64,000 nt of DNA, from positions 124,001-188,000 of the forward strand of contig NZ_CAMLSE010000012.1 of NCBI RefSeq assembly GCF_946482605.1, given 5' to 3'. The DNA is from an uncultured Dyadobacter sp. (GTDB lineage Bacteria; Bacteroidota; Bacteroidia; Cytophagales; Spirosomataceae). A program made the translations under genes and the position numbers. Shown piece by piece: positions 8,824 to 17,424 of this stretch. The notes below the pieces were generated by a model. The model did no database searches. It was not told where the DNA came from and saw nothing but the letters and a program-made list of their open reading frames with translations. Each line of letters begins with the position of its first letter. Positions within the stretch are counted from its first letter, which is position 1.

Positions 8824-10521
8824 ATGAACGCAAAATACCGCCAATATTACCTTTCTGGTTTATTGGCGGTATTTTTGCTTTATCACGCTCCCAATCTTTT
8901 CCTGGGTCCCGGCTCCTACTTCAATGCATTCGATTCGCTGGACTCCTTCGTTGTCTGGTACCGGGTTGTAACGCAACAAGGTTACGCATGGGCGCCTCCG
9001 TACGCCATTGTTGAGCCCTTTCTGGGGGGAGTACCCAAATTCACGCTGGTCAGCAACTACCACATTTATTACTGGCTGAACCTCGTTTTACCGACCTTCG
9101 CGGCCTATCAGTTCTACATCCTTTTCATCAGTGCGGTTGCATTAGCCGGCATGTGGCTGTTATCCCGGCGCTATCTCGGGCTGAATGAATGGGCATCCGC
9201 ATTGCTGGCTCTATCGTTCGCATTTACGCCCTTTTTACCAACCTGGGGCCTCAGCATCGCCGGGCAACCGCTGCTTCTCTTCGCCTTACTCAACATCCGG
9301 AATGCAAAACCCGCAACGTGGAACTGGCTGATCTTCGGTGCATTTCCGTTCACTTCGAATTTTCAGTCGGCGGGTGTTTTTATACTTTTCGCATTAGGCC
9401 TGCTGATTGCCCATGATGTGATCAGGAAATTACCCTACCGGCGTCTGTTGGTGGCATTCGGCGTTCTGCTGGCGGTTTACCTCACTACCAAAATAGATCT
9501 GATCCAGAATCTGCTGGGAGGCCAGGGCTTTGTTTCTCACCGCACGGAAATGCGTCGCTTCCCCAGCTCGCTATTCATCTGTGTGAAGGTATTTGCACGG
9601 TATTTCCTTCTGGGAAATATCGATGTTGCATTATCGCTGCACACGTTCGTCCTGCTGCCTTTCGTGTGCTCTGTCTACGGTGTTTTCATCGTCCGCAAAA
9701 AGCTCCTTCCTGCGCAACTGACAATCACAATGGCCGCTATCGTGCTGATCTGCATGTATATTGCGGCGCTACAATGGGAACCGGTCGTAAACCTCCGTAA
9801 CCGATCCGATCTGCTGCGGATGTTCAGCCTGGATAGGTTTCATATTTTTCTTCAGCTCCTGTGGCATATTGCTGCTGCGCAAGCTATCCTGCTCATTTCA
9901 AACGCCTATCGCAACCGGATCACCGCCGTGGTCGCATTCGCACAACTCGCCGTTTGCTTCGCTTATCAGCCCACTTACTATGAGCGGTTCGTTAAGCAAT
10001 TTGTGAAGATCACGCCCTACCATTATATCTACACCTACGATGACTACTATGCTGAACGCATGTTCAGCGAAATTAAAGCCTATATTCAAAAGCCCGTTCA
10101 ATCCTACCGCGTAGCGAGTATCGGCATTCCTCCCGCCATAGCCCAGTATAATGGACTATGGACAATCGATGGCTATTCGAGCAACTACCCGCTTTCCTAC
10201 AAGCAAAAGTTCAGGAAGATCATCGCAGCGGAGCTGGAAAAGAACCAGGCAAACAGGGGGTTTTTCGATTATTGGGGCAGCCAGTGTCTCATTCTGTACG
10301 ATCAGGGAACATCCTATTACGAAACGCATATGACACGCGGGCAGGCGCCGGCCAGCAGGCCTGTCACGCTCTCACATGCGGCGCTGCGTGCGATGCGATG
10401 TGATTATATTCTGTCCGCTGAAAACATCACAAACCCGGAGCAGTCGGGGTTGAAAAAACTGGCTATCTTCAATTCGGCGATCTGGCGTGTCAACCTCTAT
10501 GAAGTAACCAGCAATGAGTAA
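8824..10521 (+). CDS. Multipass membrane protein, DUF6044-like
   Basis: A 565-residue polytopic inner-membrane protein with about 10-12 hydrophobic helices and a C-terminal soluble portion (about residues 400-565). The N-terminal pattern (LFLGPGSYFNAFDSLDSFVV and the loop PPYAIVEPFLGGVPKF) resembles DUF6044 proteins, which look like GT-C-type glycosyltransferases with an acidic first loop (D37/D40 region). Family assignment is from memory and tentative. It sits 10 bases after lepA and 105 bases before the methyltransferase cassette, suggesting a role in building or transferring the cassette's product at the membrane. Confidence 0.65.
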   Translation: MNAKYRQYYLSGLLAVFLLYHAPNLFLGPGSYFNAFDSLDSFVVWYRVVTQQGYAWAPPYAIVEPFLGGVPKFTLVSNYHIYYWLNLVLPTFAAYQFYILFISAVALAGMWLLSRRYLGLNEWASALLALSFAFTPFLPTWGLSIAGQPLLLFALLNIRNAKPATWNWLIFGAFPFTSNFQSAGVFILFALGLLIAHDVIRKLPYRRLLVAFGVLLAVYLTTKIDLIQNLLGGQGFVSHRTEMRRFPSSLFICVKVFARYFLLGNIDVALSLHTFVLLPFVCSVYGVFIVRKKLLPAQLTITMAAIVLICMYIAALQWEPVVNLRNRSDLLRMFSLDRFHIFLQLLWHIAAAQAILLISNAYRNRITAVVAFAQLAVCFAYQPTYYERFVKQFVKITPYHYIYTYDDYYAERMFSEIKAYIQKPVQSYRVASIGIPPAIAQYNGLWTIDGYSSNYPLSYKQKFRKIIAAELEKNQANRGFFDYWGSQCLILYDQGTSYYETHMTRGQAPASRPVTLSHAALRAMRCDYILSAENITNPEQSGLKKLAIFNSAIWRVNLYEVTSNE

Positions 10522-10626
10522 CTTATAGGCGCGTTACGCCGGTAAAAAAGTAGCAGCTCCCATTAGTTGCCGATCGCAACATTTTAATTTATATTGAATG
10601 CTCAAAGGATCTCCAACTCAGTTGCT

Positions 10627-11358
10627 ATGAGCATTGTCGTTTCCAACATCAAATTCCACAATAATCAGCAGCTCGATTACTTCGGGCACCAGATCAAGAA
10701 GACGATGATCCCGGTGTCATCACCCTATGTACGCAGGCATGTGAAGGAAGTGATCGATTTTGCCGGAATCAGAAAGACAGACCGGATCATCGATGTGGCA
10801 TGCGGCATGGGAAAATACACGCTCAACTTTCTTGCTCAGGGTTACAGGGTCGAAGGGCTCGACCTCTCGCCATTCCTTTTGCAGCAGTTGCTGGTATATA
10901 ATGACAATAAGTTCCCGGTGAAATTGCATGCGGCCGATATTCTGGACGCTCCCGAGGAACTGAATGAGCAATTCGATGTGGTGATGGGTTTCATGGCGCT
11001 GCATCATTTTCACAGCCTGCATGCCTGTTTTCAAGCCATGCACCGCATCGCCAAACCGGGGGCCAGGCTCGTTTTCCTCGAACCGAATGCCTATAACCCG
11101 TTGTACTATCTGCAAATCGCATTCACCCCGGGCATGTCCTGGGAAGGTGATAAAGGCGTTGCAGATATGACCCGGAAAAAGCTGTTCGGGGCCATGGATT
11201 ATGCGGGTTGGAAAAATCTCCGGATCAAAAGATTTGGCTTTTACCCGCCATTTCTATCCAACACAGCCATCGGCCAAAAAAGCGAGCCGGTTCTGGAAAA
11301 AATCCCGGGCCTTAACACCTTTCTGCCGTTCCAGATCATCACAGGAGAAAAGAAATAA
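10627..11358 (+). CDS. Class I SAM-dependent methyltransferase (first)
   Basis: A 243-residue protein from the ATG at 10627; an in-frame TTG at 10594 would add 11 residues. Motif I reads IIDVACGMGKYTLNFLAQGY, with the acidic ribose-binding residue in VEGLDLSP. VVMGFMALHHFHS is motif IV and KPGARLVFLEPNAYNP follows, as in small-molecule or lipid methyltransferases. Its last base is shared with the first base of the next methyltransferase ATG (TAATG), so they are translationally coupled. Substrate unknown; the cassette context suggests a glycan or glycolipid precursor. Confidence 0.85.
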   Translation: MSIVVSNIKFHNNQQLDYFGHQIKKTMIPVSSPYVRRHVKEVIDFAGIRKTDRIIDVACGMGKYTLNFLAQGYRVEGLDLSPFLLQQLLVYNDNKFPVKLHAADILDAPEELNEQFDVVMGFMALHHFHSLHACFQAMHRIAKPGARLVFLEPNAYNPLYYLQIAFTPGMSWEGDKGVADMTRKKLFGAMDYAGWKNLRIKRFGFYPPFLSNTAIGQKSEPVLEKIPGLNTFLPFQIITGEKK

Positions 11359-12149
11359 TGGGAAGAGACAGGGAAAACTGGATTGTTTCGTATCCCGACG
11401 ACGGCAATTCGGTTTGCTATGACATGGAAGATGTTTCTTTCTGGTACCAGCACCGGAACGAATGCCTTGTGGCAGCGATGCAGGCCAATACCTTCCCTAC
11501 CGACTTCCTGGACATCGGCGGAGGGAACGGGATCACCGCATTAGCCATGCAGGAAGCCGGCTATCAGGTTACGCTGGTCGAGCCCTACCGTAGCGGTATC
11601 GAAAACGCCCGGAAAAGAGGGATAAGATCCACGATCCAAAGTACATTAGAAGATTATATACAGGAAGCAAACGGGTCCGCACCTGCTGCCGGGTTCTTTG
11701 ATGTGCTGGAACATATCGAAAACGACCGGGCTTTCCTCGAAAACATTAACAGACTGCTGGTCCCGGATGGCAGGATCATGCTGACAGTCCCCGCATTCAA
11801 TAGCCTGTGGTCTGAAAATGATGTGCAGCTCGGGCATTTCAGAAGGTACACGCTCAGCAAGCTTTCCCAGCTTTTGGAACAAACCGGATTTGAAGTCAGC
11901 TATCAAACCTACTTCTTCTCGCTCGTGTGGGCACCCATGTGGCTGGCCCGGGTTCTGCCGGAAAAGTTTGGTGTAAAAAAGAATAACACGCCCGAAAAAA
12001 AGAAGAATGAGCATATGGCCGGACGTCCCGGTACCGCACGCATGCTGCGGAGAATGCTGCAATGGGAGACCAAAGCCATCCGTAGTAAATCGAAAATACC
12101 TTTTGGAACCAGTTGTCTGATCGTTGCACGGAAAACAAAAAGCCTGTGA
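11358..12149 (+). CDS. Class I SAM-dependent methyltransferase (second)
   Basis: A 263-residue methyltransferase. Motif I is FLDIGGGNGITALAMQEAGY with VTLVEPYRSG after it, then GFFDVLEHIENDRAFL and VPDGRIMLTVPAFNSLWS, followed by HFRRYTLSKL. This LWSxNDxxxxHxRRY signature is common in Bacteroidota methyltransferases linked to surface-glycan loci. A hydrophobic stretch (TYFFSLVWAPMWLARVL) near residue 190 may attach it to the membrane. One-base overlap with the first methyltransferase and four-base overlap (GTGA) with the aldolase gene. Confidence 0.85.
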   Translation: MGRDRENWIVSYPDDGNSVCYDMEDVSFWYQHRNECLVAAMQANTFPTDFLDIGGGNGITALAMQEAGYQVTLVEPYRSGIENARKRGIRSTIQSTLEDYIQEANGSAPAAGFFDVLEHIENDRAFLENINRLLVPDGRIMLTVPAFNSLWSENDVQLGHFRRYTLSKLSQLLEQTGFEVSYQTYFFSLVWAPMWLARVLPEKFGVKKNNTPEKKKNEHMAGRPGTARMLRRMLQWETKAIRSKSKIPFGTSCLIVARKTKSL

Positions 12150-12970
12150 ACCAAAATCTACGTAAAACCAGCCATTTCCAGCTATTTCTGTTTTCAACCG
12201 ATCCGACGGTCATCGAAAAGGCGGTTCTGGCCGGTGTAGATGGCATTATCGTCGATTGGGAAAACCAGGGCAAAAAATTACGTCAGGAGCGATTCGATAC
12301 GCAGATCAACTTTGATACTTACGACGATCTGTGCCGGGCACGGCAAGTAACACCGGAGGGCAAACTCATCTGCCGCATCAACGGCTTTTCTGTTGAGCAC
12401 ACCCACCAGGAAATCGAACTGGCGTTGCAGGCCGGGGCCGACGAAATTTTCCTCCCAATGGTGCATCACACGCAGGAAGCCCGGCAAGCCGCCGAGCTGA
12501 TCGGCAATCGGGCAGGCTTCAACATTCTGATTGAAACTGCCTCGGCGCTGAATTGTATGGCCGAACTCAGTCAACTGCCGCTCCGGAGAGCCTACATTGG
12601 CCTCAATGACCTCCATATCCAGCAAAACAGCAAAAACATATTTGTTCCCCTGATGAACGAAACGGTCGTCAACATCCGCAACCATTTCGAAGTGCCTTTG
12701 GGTGCTGGCGGCGTTACCTATCCGGCGAGCGGAGCGCCCATTCCCAGTAAATACCTCATCAAGGAATACGCCAGGCTGGGCATCGATTTCAGCTTCCTGC
12801 GCCGGACGTTCATCCGCGACCATGCCCAGTACAGCATGGAACACATGATTCACCACATCCGCGAAGCGTACGAAGACGCGCGCGCACGGTCTGCCGAAGA
12901 GGTAGCCGCCGACTTTCATTTATTCCGGCAGCAGGTGGAAAGCTGGACCACCAATCCGCACCACGCATGA
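12146..12970 (+). CDS. HpcH/HpaI aldolase / citrate-lyase-beta family protein
   Basis: TIM-barrel family acting on 2-keto acids or acyl-CoA (aldol cleavage or formation, metal dependent). Visible motifs: GVDGIIVDWENQGK, CRINGF, GADEIFLPMV with the following histidines, ILIETASALN and IGLNDLHI. The extended open frame begins at a TTG (12113) overlapping the methyltransferase by 37 bases. A GTG at 12146 inside GTGA gives a four-base overlap and the N-terminus MNQNLRKTSHFQLFLFS, a better start: 274 residues. The stop overlaps the next start (ATGA). The actual substrate is unknown; 2-keto acid chemistry is supported by the dehydrogenase next door. Confidence 0.8.
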   Translation: MNQNLRKTSHFQLFLFSTDPTVIEKAVLAGVDGIIVDWENQGKKLRQERFDTQINFDTYDDLCRARQVTPEGKLICRINGFSVEHTHQEIELALQAGADEIFLPMVHHTQEARQAAELIGNRAGFNILIETASALNCMAELSQLPLRRAYIGLNDLHIQQNSKNIFVPLMNETVVNIRNHFEVPLGAGGVTYPASGAPIPSKYLIKEYARLGIDFSFLRRTFIRDHAQYSMEHMIHHIREAYEDARARSAEEVAADFHLFRQQVESWTTNPHHA

Positions 12971-13911
12971 TACTGCTGATGTACGAGCCGGTGCCGGAAC
13001 ATTTCAACCGCCTGCAACAAATAGCGCCAGACCACCGCATTGCCATTGCGCACTCTGAGCAGGAAGCCCGGACGCTCATATCCGGGGCAGAGATCGTGCT
13101 TGGGAACCGCTATTTTATCCAAAGCCTGCCTTTTGCCCGTCAACTACGCTGGATGCAATCCAATTCCGTCGGCGTGGACCTGATACTTTCCGAAAAGCAA
13201 CATTTGGTAGATAACAACATTCTGCTCACTTGTGCCCGGGGGATATATGATCCGGAGCTGGCAGAGCACACGATGGCACTGCTGCTCACGCTGTTCCGCC
13301 AGATACACCTGCTCCGCGACGAGCAAAACGGCAGTCAATGGCAGCGTCACCGGTTGCGAACGCTACACGGGAGCCGGTGCCTGATCCTGGGATGGGGCAG
13401 CCTCGCCAGAGAAATAGCCAGACTGATTACCGCAATGGGAGGCGAAGTGTCGGCGACGCGAAACCAAATGGAAGATTCACAGGAGGGCTCTGTCACTATT
13501 TTCGGACGTCAATCCTGGCAATCCAGGCTTGCCGATGCAGATGCATTGATCATATGCTTACCGAAAACAAAGGCAACAGCGCATTTGGTAAACAAACAGA
13601 TTCTGGACCAACTGCCCCCAACCGCATTCGTGGTCAATATCGGACGCGGCGGAACACTCGACGATGAAGCGCTGCTCCGACAGGTACGGGCAGGGAAGCT
13701 CGCAGGGGCTGCACTCGATGTGTTTGAGCAGGAGCCATTGCCACCCTCTCACGGGATCTGGCAGGAACCCCGCATCATGGTCAGCCCGCATGTAGGCCGG
13801 AGCCTGGAAGGGCCGGTTTACAAATGGCAGCCTCTTTTCGAAGCAAATCTCGCGCGTTACCTGCGCGGGGAAAGATTAGTCAATGTGGTAGATTATGACA
13901 AAGGTTACTGA
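12967..13911 (+). CDS. D-isomer-specific 2-hydroxyacid dehydrogenase
   Basis: A 314-residue NAD(P)-dependent oxidoreductase interconverting 2-keto and D-2-hydroxy acids. The nucleotide-binding segment is CLILGWGSLAREIARLI (GWGSLA in place of GxGxxG). FVVNIGRGGTLDDEAL, DVFEQEPLPP and SPHVGRSLEG hold the conserved Arg/Glu/His positions. The N-terminal catalytic half is short and diverged. Four-base overlap (ATGA) with the aldolase and one-base overlap (TGATG) with the GT2. It could reduce the aldolase product. Confidence 0.85.
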   Translation: MILLMYEPVPEHFNRLQQIAPDHRIAIAHSEQEARTLISGAEIVLGNRYFIQSLPFARQLRWMQSNSVGVDLILSEKQHLVDNNILLTCARGIYDPELAEHTMALLLTLFRQIHLLRDEQNGSQWQRHRLRTLHGSRCLILGWGSLAREIARLITAMGGEVSATRNQMEDSQEGSVTIFGRQSWQSRLADADALIICLPKTKATAHLVNKQILDQLPPTAFVVNIGRGGTLDDEALLRQVRAGKLAGAALDVFEQEPLPPSHGIWQEPRIMVSPHVGRSLEGPVYKWQPLFEANLARYLRGERLVNVVDYDKGY

Positions 13912-14657
13912 TGATCAGCATTGTCGTTCCGCTTTATAAAAGCGCCTCCACACTCGCGGAGCTCCATGAGCGGGTCAGTATGATGTCGGCCCGGGCAAAT
14001 CAGGCCTACGAAATGGTTTATGTCAACGACGCCTCGCCGGATCATACGCTTTCGATCCTCCGCAACCTGCCGCCCACCGTTGCCTTCCACATTGTCGACC
14101 TGAAAAAGAACGTAGGACAGAGCAGCGCGCTAATAGCTGGTATGGCTTTCGCCCGGGGCGAGGTCATTGCAACGATGGATGCCGATTTGCAGGACGAGCC
14201 CGAAAACCTGCCCCGACTGATCCGTGCGCTGAGCCCGGGCACGGATGTGGTGTTCGCAAAAAGGCAGGGGCAATACGAATCTCCGGCAAGGCTGCTGACC
14301 TCCTTTCTTTTCAAGGGAATGATTCACTGGCTCTCTGGAAAGCGGATTCCAATGAATGCGGGACTCTTCATGGTCGTGCGACGGGAGGCCGCACAACAGT
14401 TCCTTCCCTTTCTGAGGCAATCGCCCTACCTGATCGGTCTGATCGCCAAAATCAGGCTGCGCTGCACTGGGATCCCCATCGAGCGGCCTGAAAATCAACA
14501 CGGAGAAACGTCGTATACCTTCCGGAAGCGGCTGCGGGTTGCCGCGGGTTTCTTCAGAACGCTCAGGTTAGTTTCCGTCCAAACGGCCGCCGAAAACGTG
14601 GAATGGCTTAATTCACATCTTTTGGCAGATCATTTATATATTACCCAAAAACCTTAA
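13911..14657 (+). CDS. Family 2 glycosyltransferase
   Basis: A 248-residue GT-A fold transferase. ISIVVPLYKSASTLAEL begins the fold, YVNDASPDHT follows and MDADLQDEPENLP is the DXD-type motif typical of polyprenyl-phosphate sugar synthases and related enzymes. NAGLFMVVRREA and HGETSYTFRKRL are also family-like. The C-terminal membrane helices of GtrB/ArnC are missing, so it either works as a soluble enzyme or relies on the membrane protein at 8824. Last gene of the overlapping cassette. Confidence 0.87.
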   Translation: MISIVVPLYKSASTLAELHERVSMMSARANQAYEMVYVNDASPDHTLSILRNLPPTVAFHIVDLKKNVGQSSALIAGMAFARGEVIATMDADLQDEPENLPRLIRALSPGTDVVFAKRQGQYESPARLLTSFLFKGMIHWLSGKRIPMNAGLFMVVRREAAQQFLPFLRQSPYLIGLIAKIRLRCTGIPIERPENQHGETSYTFRKRLRVAAGFFRTLRLVSVQTAAENVEWLNSHLLADHLYITQKP

Positions 14658-14888
14658 ACAGGCCGTACGGAGGTAAGGTTTGGCTCAATATAAATGCTTC
14701 CGGAACGCTTCACATTCCTATACTACTGATAATCAAGACCTACCAAAACAACTAATTCGACCAAATAAGACGGCCGCGGCAGGTAGGGCAATTTTATACT
14801 GCTAAAAATCTCTCCTATTCACCTTTTATTGTAATTTTGACTGGAATCTGAATTTCGACCAAGAACAAAAAATACCTTAACGAGCGAT
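14658..14888. other. Intergenic region before PDH E2
   Basis: This 231-base gap holds a weak hairpin (AACCTTA 14650-14656 with TAAGGTT 14674-14680, no T-run) that may end the cassette transcript. A -7-like TAATTTTG lies at 14832-14839, about 50 bases before the E2 ATG; no TTG at the correct spacing was found. No gene seen. Confidence 0.4.
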
Positions 14889-16574
14889 ATGGCAGAAGTA
14901 ATTCGTATGCCCAAAATGAGCGACACCATGGAAGAAGGTGTTATCGCGGAATGGCACAAAAAAGTAGGCGATAAAATTAAATCCGGTGAAGTGATTGCTG
15001 AGGTGGAAACCGACAAGGCAACCATGGACCTTGAATCTTATTACGACGGAACTCTTCTTTACATTGGCGTCCAAAAAGGCGATGCCGTCCCCATCGACGG
15101 GATCATGGCTATCGTGGGCGCAGAAGGCGAAGATTACAAGGCCTTGCTCGAAGGTGCCAGCAACGGAAACGGATCTGCAGCTGCTGCCGAGCCTACGCAA
15201 GAAGAGAACAAACCTGCACCTGCCGTAGAAACGGTTGAAGCGCCAGCGGCTCCGAAACCTTCGGCTCCTGCTGAAAAAATCAATGCGACTGTGGTTCGGA
15301 TGCCGAAAATGAGTGATACCATGGAAGAAGGTACGCTGGTGTCGTGGCAGAAAAAAGTAGGAGATAAAGTAAAATCAGGCGACATATTGGCAGAAGTCGA
15401 AACCGACAAAGCTACAATGGAACTTGAAGCATATGAAGACGGTACACTGCTTTATGTAGGTATCAAGGAAGGTGAAGCGGTACCCGTAGACGGTATCATC
15501 GCCGTCATCGGTGAAGAAGGTTCTAATGTGGAAGCTTTGCTGGCCCGCGAAAACGGAGAAGCACCTGCTGAAACTGCTGCATCGGCTCCCGCAGAGCAGC
15601 CTGCGGCACAGGTAAACGGATCCGACAAAGCGGTATCAGTGGCAGATTCCAATGAACGTGTGAAAGCATCGCCATTGGCAAAACGCCTCGCCGACGAAAA
15701 AGGCATCAACCTGAGCCAGGTTTCAGGAAGCGGCGATAACGGACGTATCGTAAAGCGCGATGTGGACGAATTCAAGCCTGCTGCCAAAAGCGAATCACCT
15801 GCTGCTGCGGCTCAACCTGCTCCCGCAGTGGGAACACCTGCCGCCAAAGCAGAAGCGGCTCCTGCGGCAACGAGCGCTCCCGCAGCATCCGGAGACTTTA
15901 CCGACACGCCGGTTTCACAAATGCGTAAGACCATTGCACGCAGATTGAGCGAAAGCCTCTTCACTGCCCCGCATTTCTATGTAACCATGGAAATCACAAT
16001 GGATAAGGCCATGGCGCTTCGTCCGCAGCTGAACGAAGTAGCTACTGCCAAGATCTCTTTCAACGACATGGTGATCAAGGCGTGCGCCATTGCATTGAAA
16101 CAACATCCTGCGGTTAACTCTGCCTGGCTGGGTGACAAGATCAGAAAATATAACTACGTCAATGTAGGTGTAGCGGTAGCGGTAGACGAAGGCCTGCTGG
16201 TTCCTGTAATCCGCGACGCCGATAAGAAAACACTGTCGACGATTTCAGGTGAAGTGAAAGATCTTGCCGGTAAAGCGAAAGACAAAAAACTGCAACCCAA
16301 AGACTGGGAAGGCAATACATTTTCCATATCTAACCTGGGTATGTTCGGGGTAGACGAGTTCACGGCGATCATCAACCCGCCGGATTCGTGCATCCTCGCG
16401 ATCGGTGCGATCAAGAAGGTAGCTGCTTTCAAGGAAGATGGAACGGTTTATCCTACCAACATCATGAAAGTGACGCTTTCCGCAGATCACCGCGTGGTGG
16501 ACGGCGCAACAGCGGCCCAGTTCCTGCTTAGTGTGAAAAAGCTTTTGGAAGAACCGATGAGCATGCTCGTCTGA
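14889..16574 (+). CDS. Pyruvate dehydrogenase E2, dihydrolipoamide acetyltransferase
   Basis: Core acetyltransferase of the pyruvate dehydrogenase complex, 561 residues. Two lipoyl domains (about residues 2-78 and 135-212) each carry the ETDKAT lipoylation site and nearly the same sequence (RMPKMSDTMEEG in both). Ala/Pro/Glu linkers follow, then the E1/E3-binding domain (KASPLAKRLADEKGINL to GRIVKRDV) and the catalytic domain (about 335-561) with the active-site motif DHRVVDG. This layout is usual in Bacteroidota. E1 and E3 genes are not nearby. A hairpin terminator follows 24 bases after the stop. Confidence 0.96.
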   Translation: MAEVIRMPKMSDTMEEGVIAEWHKKVGDKIKSGEVIAEVETDKATMDLESYYDGTLLYIGVQKGDAVPIDGIMAIVGAEGEDYKALLEGASNGNGSAAAAEPTQEENKPAPAVETVEAPAAPKPSAPAEKINATVVRMPKMSDTMEEGTLVSWQKKVGDKVKSGDILAEVETDKATMELEAYEDGTLLYVGIKEGEAVPVDGIIAVIGEEGSNVEALLARENGEAPAETAASAPAEQPAAQVNGSDKAVSVADSNERVKASPLAKRLADEKGINLSQVSGSGDNGRIVKRDVDEFKPAAKSESPAAAAQPAPAVGTPAAKAEAAPAATSAPAASGDFTDTPVSQMRKTIARRLSESLFTAPHFYVTMEITMDKAMALRPQLNEVATAKISFNDMVIKACAIALKQHPAVNSAWLGDKIRKYNYVNVGVAVAVDEGLLVPVIRDADKKTLSTISGEVKDLAGKAKDKKLQPKDWEGNTFSISNLGMFGVDEFTAIINPPDSCILAIGAIKKVAAFKEDGTVYPTNIMKVTLSADHRVVDGATAAQFLLSVKKLLEEPMSMLV

Positions 16575-16597
16575 TCGGAAGACATAGTTTAATATGC

Positions 16598-16629
16598 AAA
16601 AGTGTCAGGCCAACCCGCCTGGCACTTTT
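16598..16629 (+). terminator. Rho-independent terminator between PDH E2 and hslV
   Basis: AAAAGTGTCAGGC (16598-16610) and GCCTGGCACTTTT (16617-16629) pair with one G-T wobble around the loop CAACCC. The right arm ends in a T-run followed by GTTTTAG. It should stop most E2 transcripts 58 bases before hslV. Confidence 0.85.
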
Positions 16630-16686
16630 GTTTTAGCCGCCGTCCTGCCAGGTTGATGGCAAAACAGACGACATTTAACGATTAAC

Positions 16687-17229
16687 ATGGAAAAAATACA
16701 CGCTACCACCGTCCTTGGTGTACTGCATAATGGCACCGTCGCGCTGGGCGCTGATGGCCAGGCTACAATGGGTAACACCGTTGCCAAAAGTAATGTAAAG
16801 AAAATACGGTCACTGATGGGTGGTAAGATCCTGGTGGGCTTCGCCGGATCGACAGCCGATGCATTTACCCTGCTCGACCGTTTTGAAGAAAAACTGAATG
16901 CCTACGGCGGCAATATGAAACGCGCTGCGATCGAACTTGCCAAAGATTGGCGCACCGACCGCTACCTCCGTAAACTGGAAGCGATGATGATTACGGCAAA
17001 CAAGGAAGAAATTCTCGTTATTTCGGGAACCGGCGACGTTTTGGAACCTGAAAACGGGATAGCATCGATCGGATCCGGAGGAAACTTTGCATTGTCGGCT
17101 GCGCAGGCATTGAAAAAACATGCTCAGCATTTGTCCGCTGAAGAAATGGTGCGGGAAGGATTGACCATCGCAGCTGATCTTTGCATTTATACCAATCACA
17201 ATCTGGTGATCGAGAAAGTGGTGCAATAG
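16687..17229 (+). CDS. hslV: ATP-dependent protease subunit HslV
   Basis: Proteasome-like peptidase of the HslUV complex, 180 residues. The N-terminus [19 protein letters not shown] implies removal of six residues to expose the catalytic threonine of [58 protein letters not shown] and the C-terminus [12 protein letters not shown] are all family-typical. The ATPase partner hslU is not adjacent, at least not in this window. Downstream is a palindromic repeat element rather than a simple terminator. Confidence 0.97.
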   Translation: MEKIHATTVLGVLHNGTVALGADGQATMGNTVAKSNVKKIRSLMGGKILVGFAGSTADAFTLLDRFEEKLNAYGGNMKRAAIELAKDWRTDRYLRKLEAMMITANKEEILVISGTGDVLEPENGIASIGSGGNFALSAAQALKKHAQHLSAEEMVREGLTIAADLCIYTNHNLVIEKVVQ

Positions 17230-17240
17230 TTTTTTATAAA

Positions 17241-17413
17241 TGTTGTTGCATGCCTACGGCATTTCCGTTTTTAGTTAGCCGCGTTCCTTGTTCTACCGAT
17301 GTTACGTCGCTGACGCGACTTTGCATTCCCAATAAAAGTGCCGTCAGGCACGTAATATTGGTAGAAGAGATGCTTGGACCGTACGATGAAATCCAGTTAG
17401 GGATGTAACAACA
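17241..17413. repeat. Nested palindromic repeat element (MITE/REP-like)
   Basis: A 173-base imperfect palindrome between convergent hslV and dacB. The outer arms TGTTGTTGCAT (17241-17251) and ATGTAACAACA (17403-17413) pair. The inner arms TTCTACCGATGTTACGT (17291-17307) and ACGTAATATTGGTAGAA (17350-17366) pair with G-T wobbles. Between them sit two small hairpins, GTCGC-TGAC-GCGAC and GTGCC-GTCA-GGCAC. Very similar elements recur in Bacteroidota genomes as far as I recall. The element is non-coding and probably mobilised in trans. Copy number cannot be judged from one window. Confidence 0.75.
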
Positions 17414-17424
17414 AATTTGATTTC

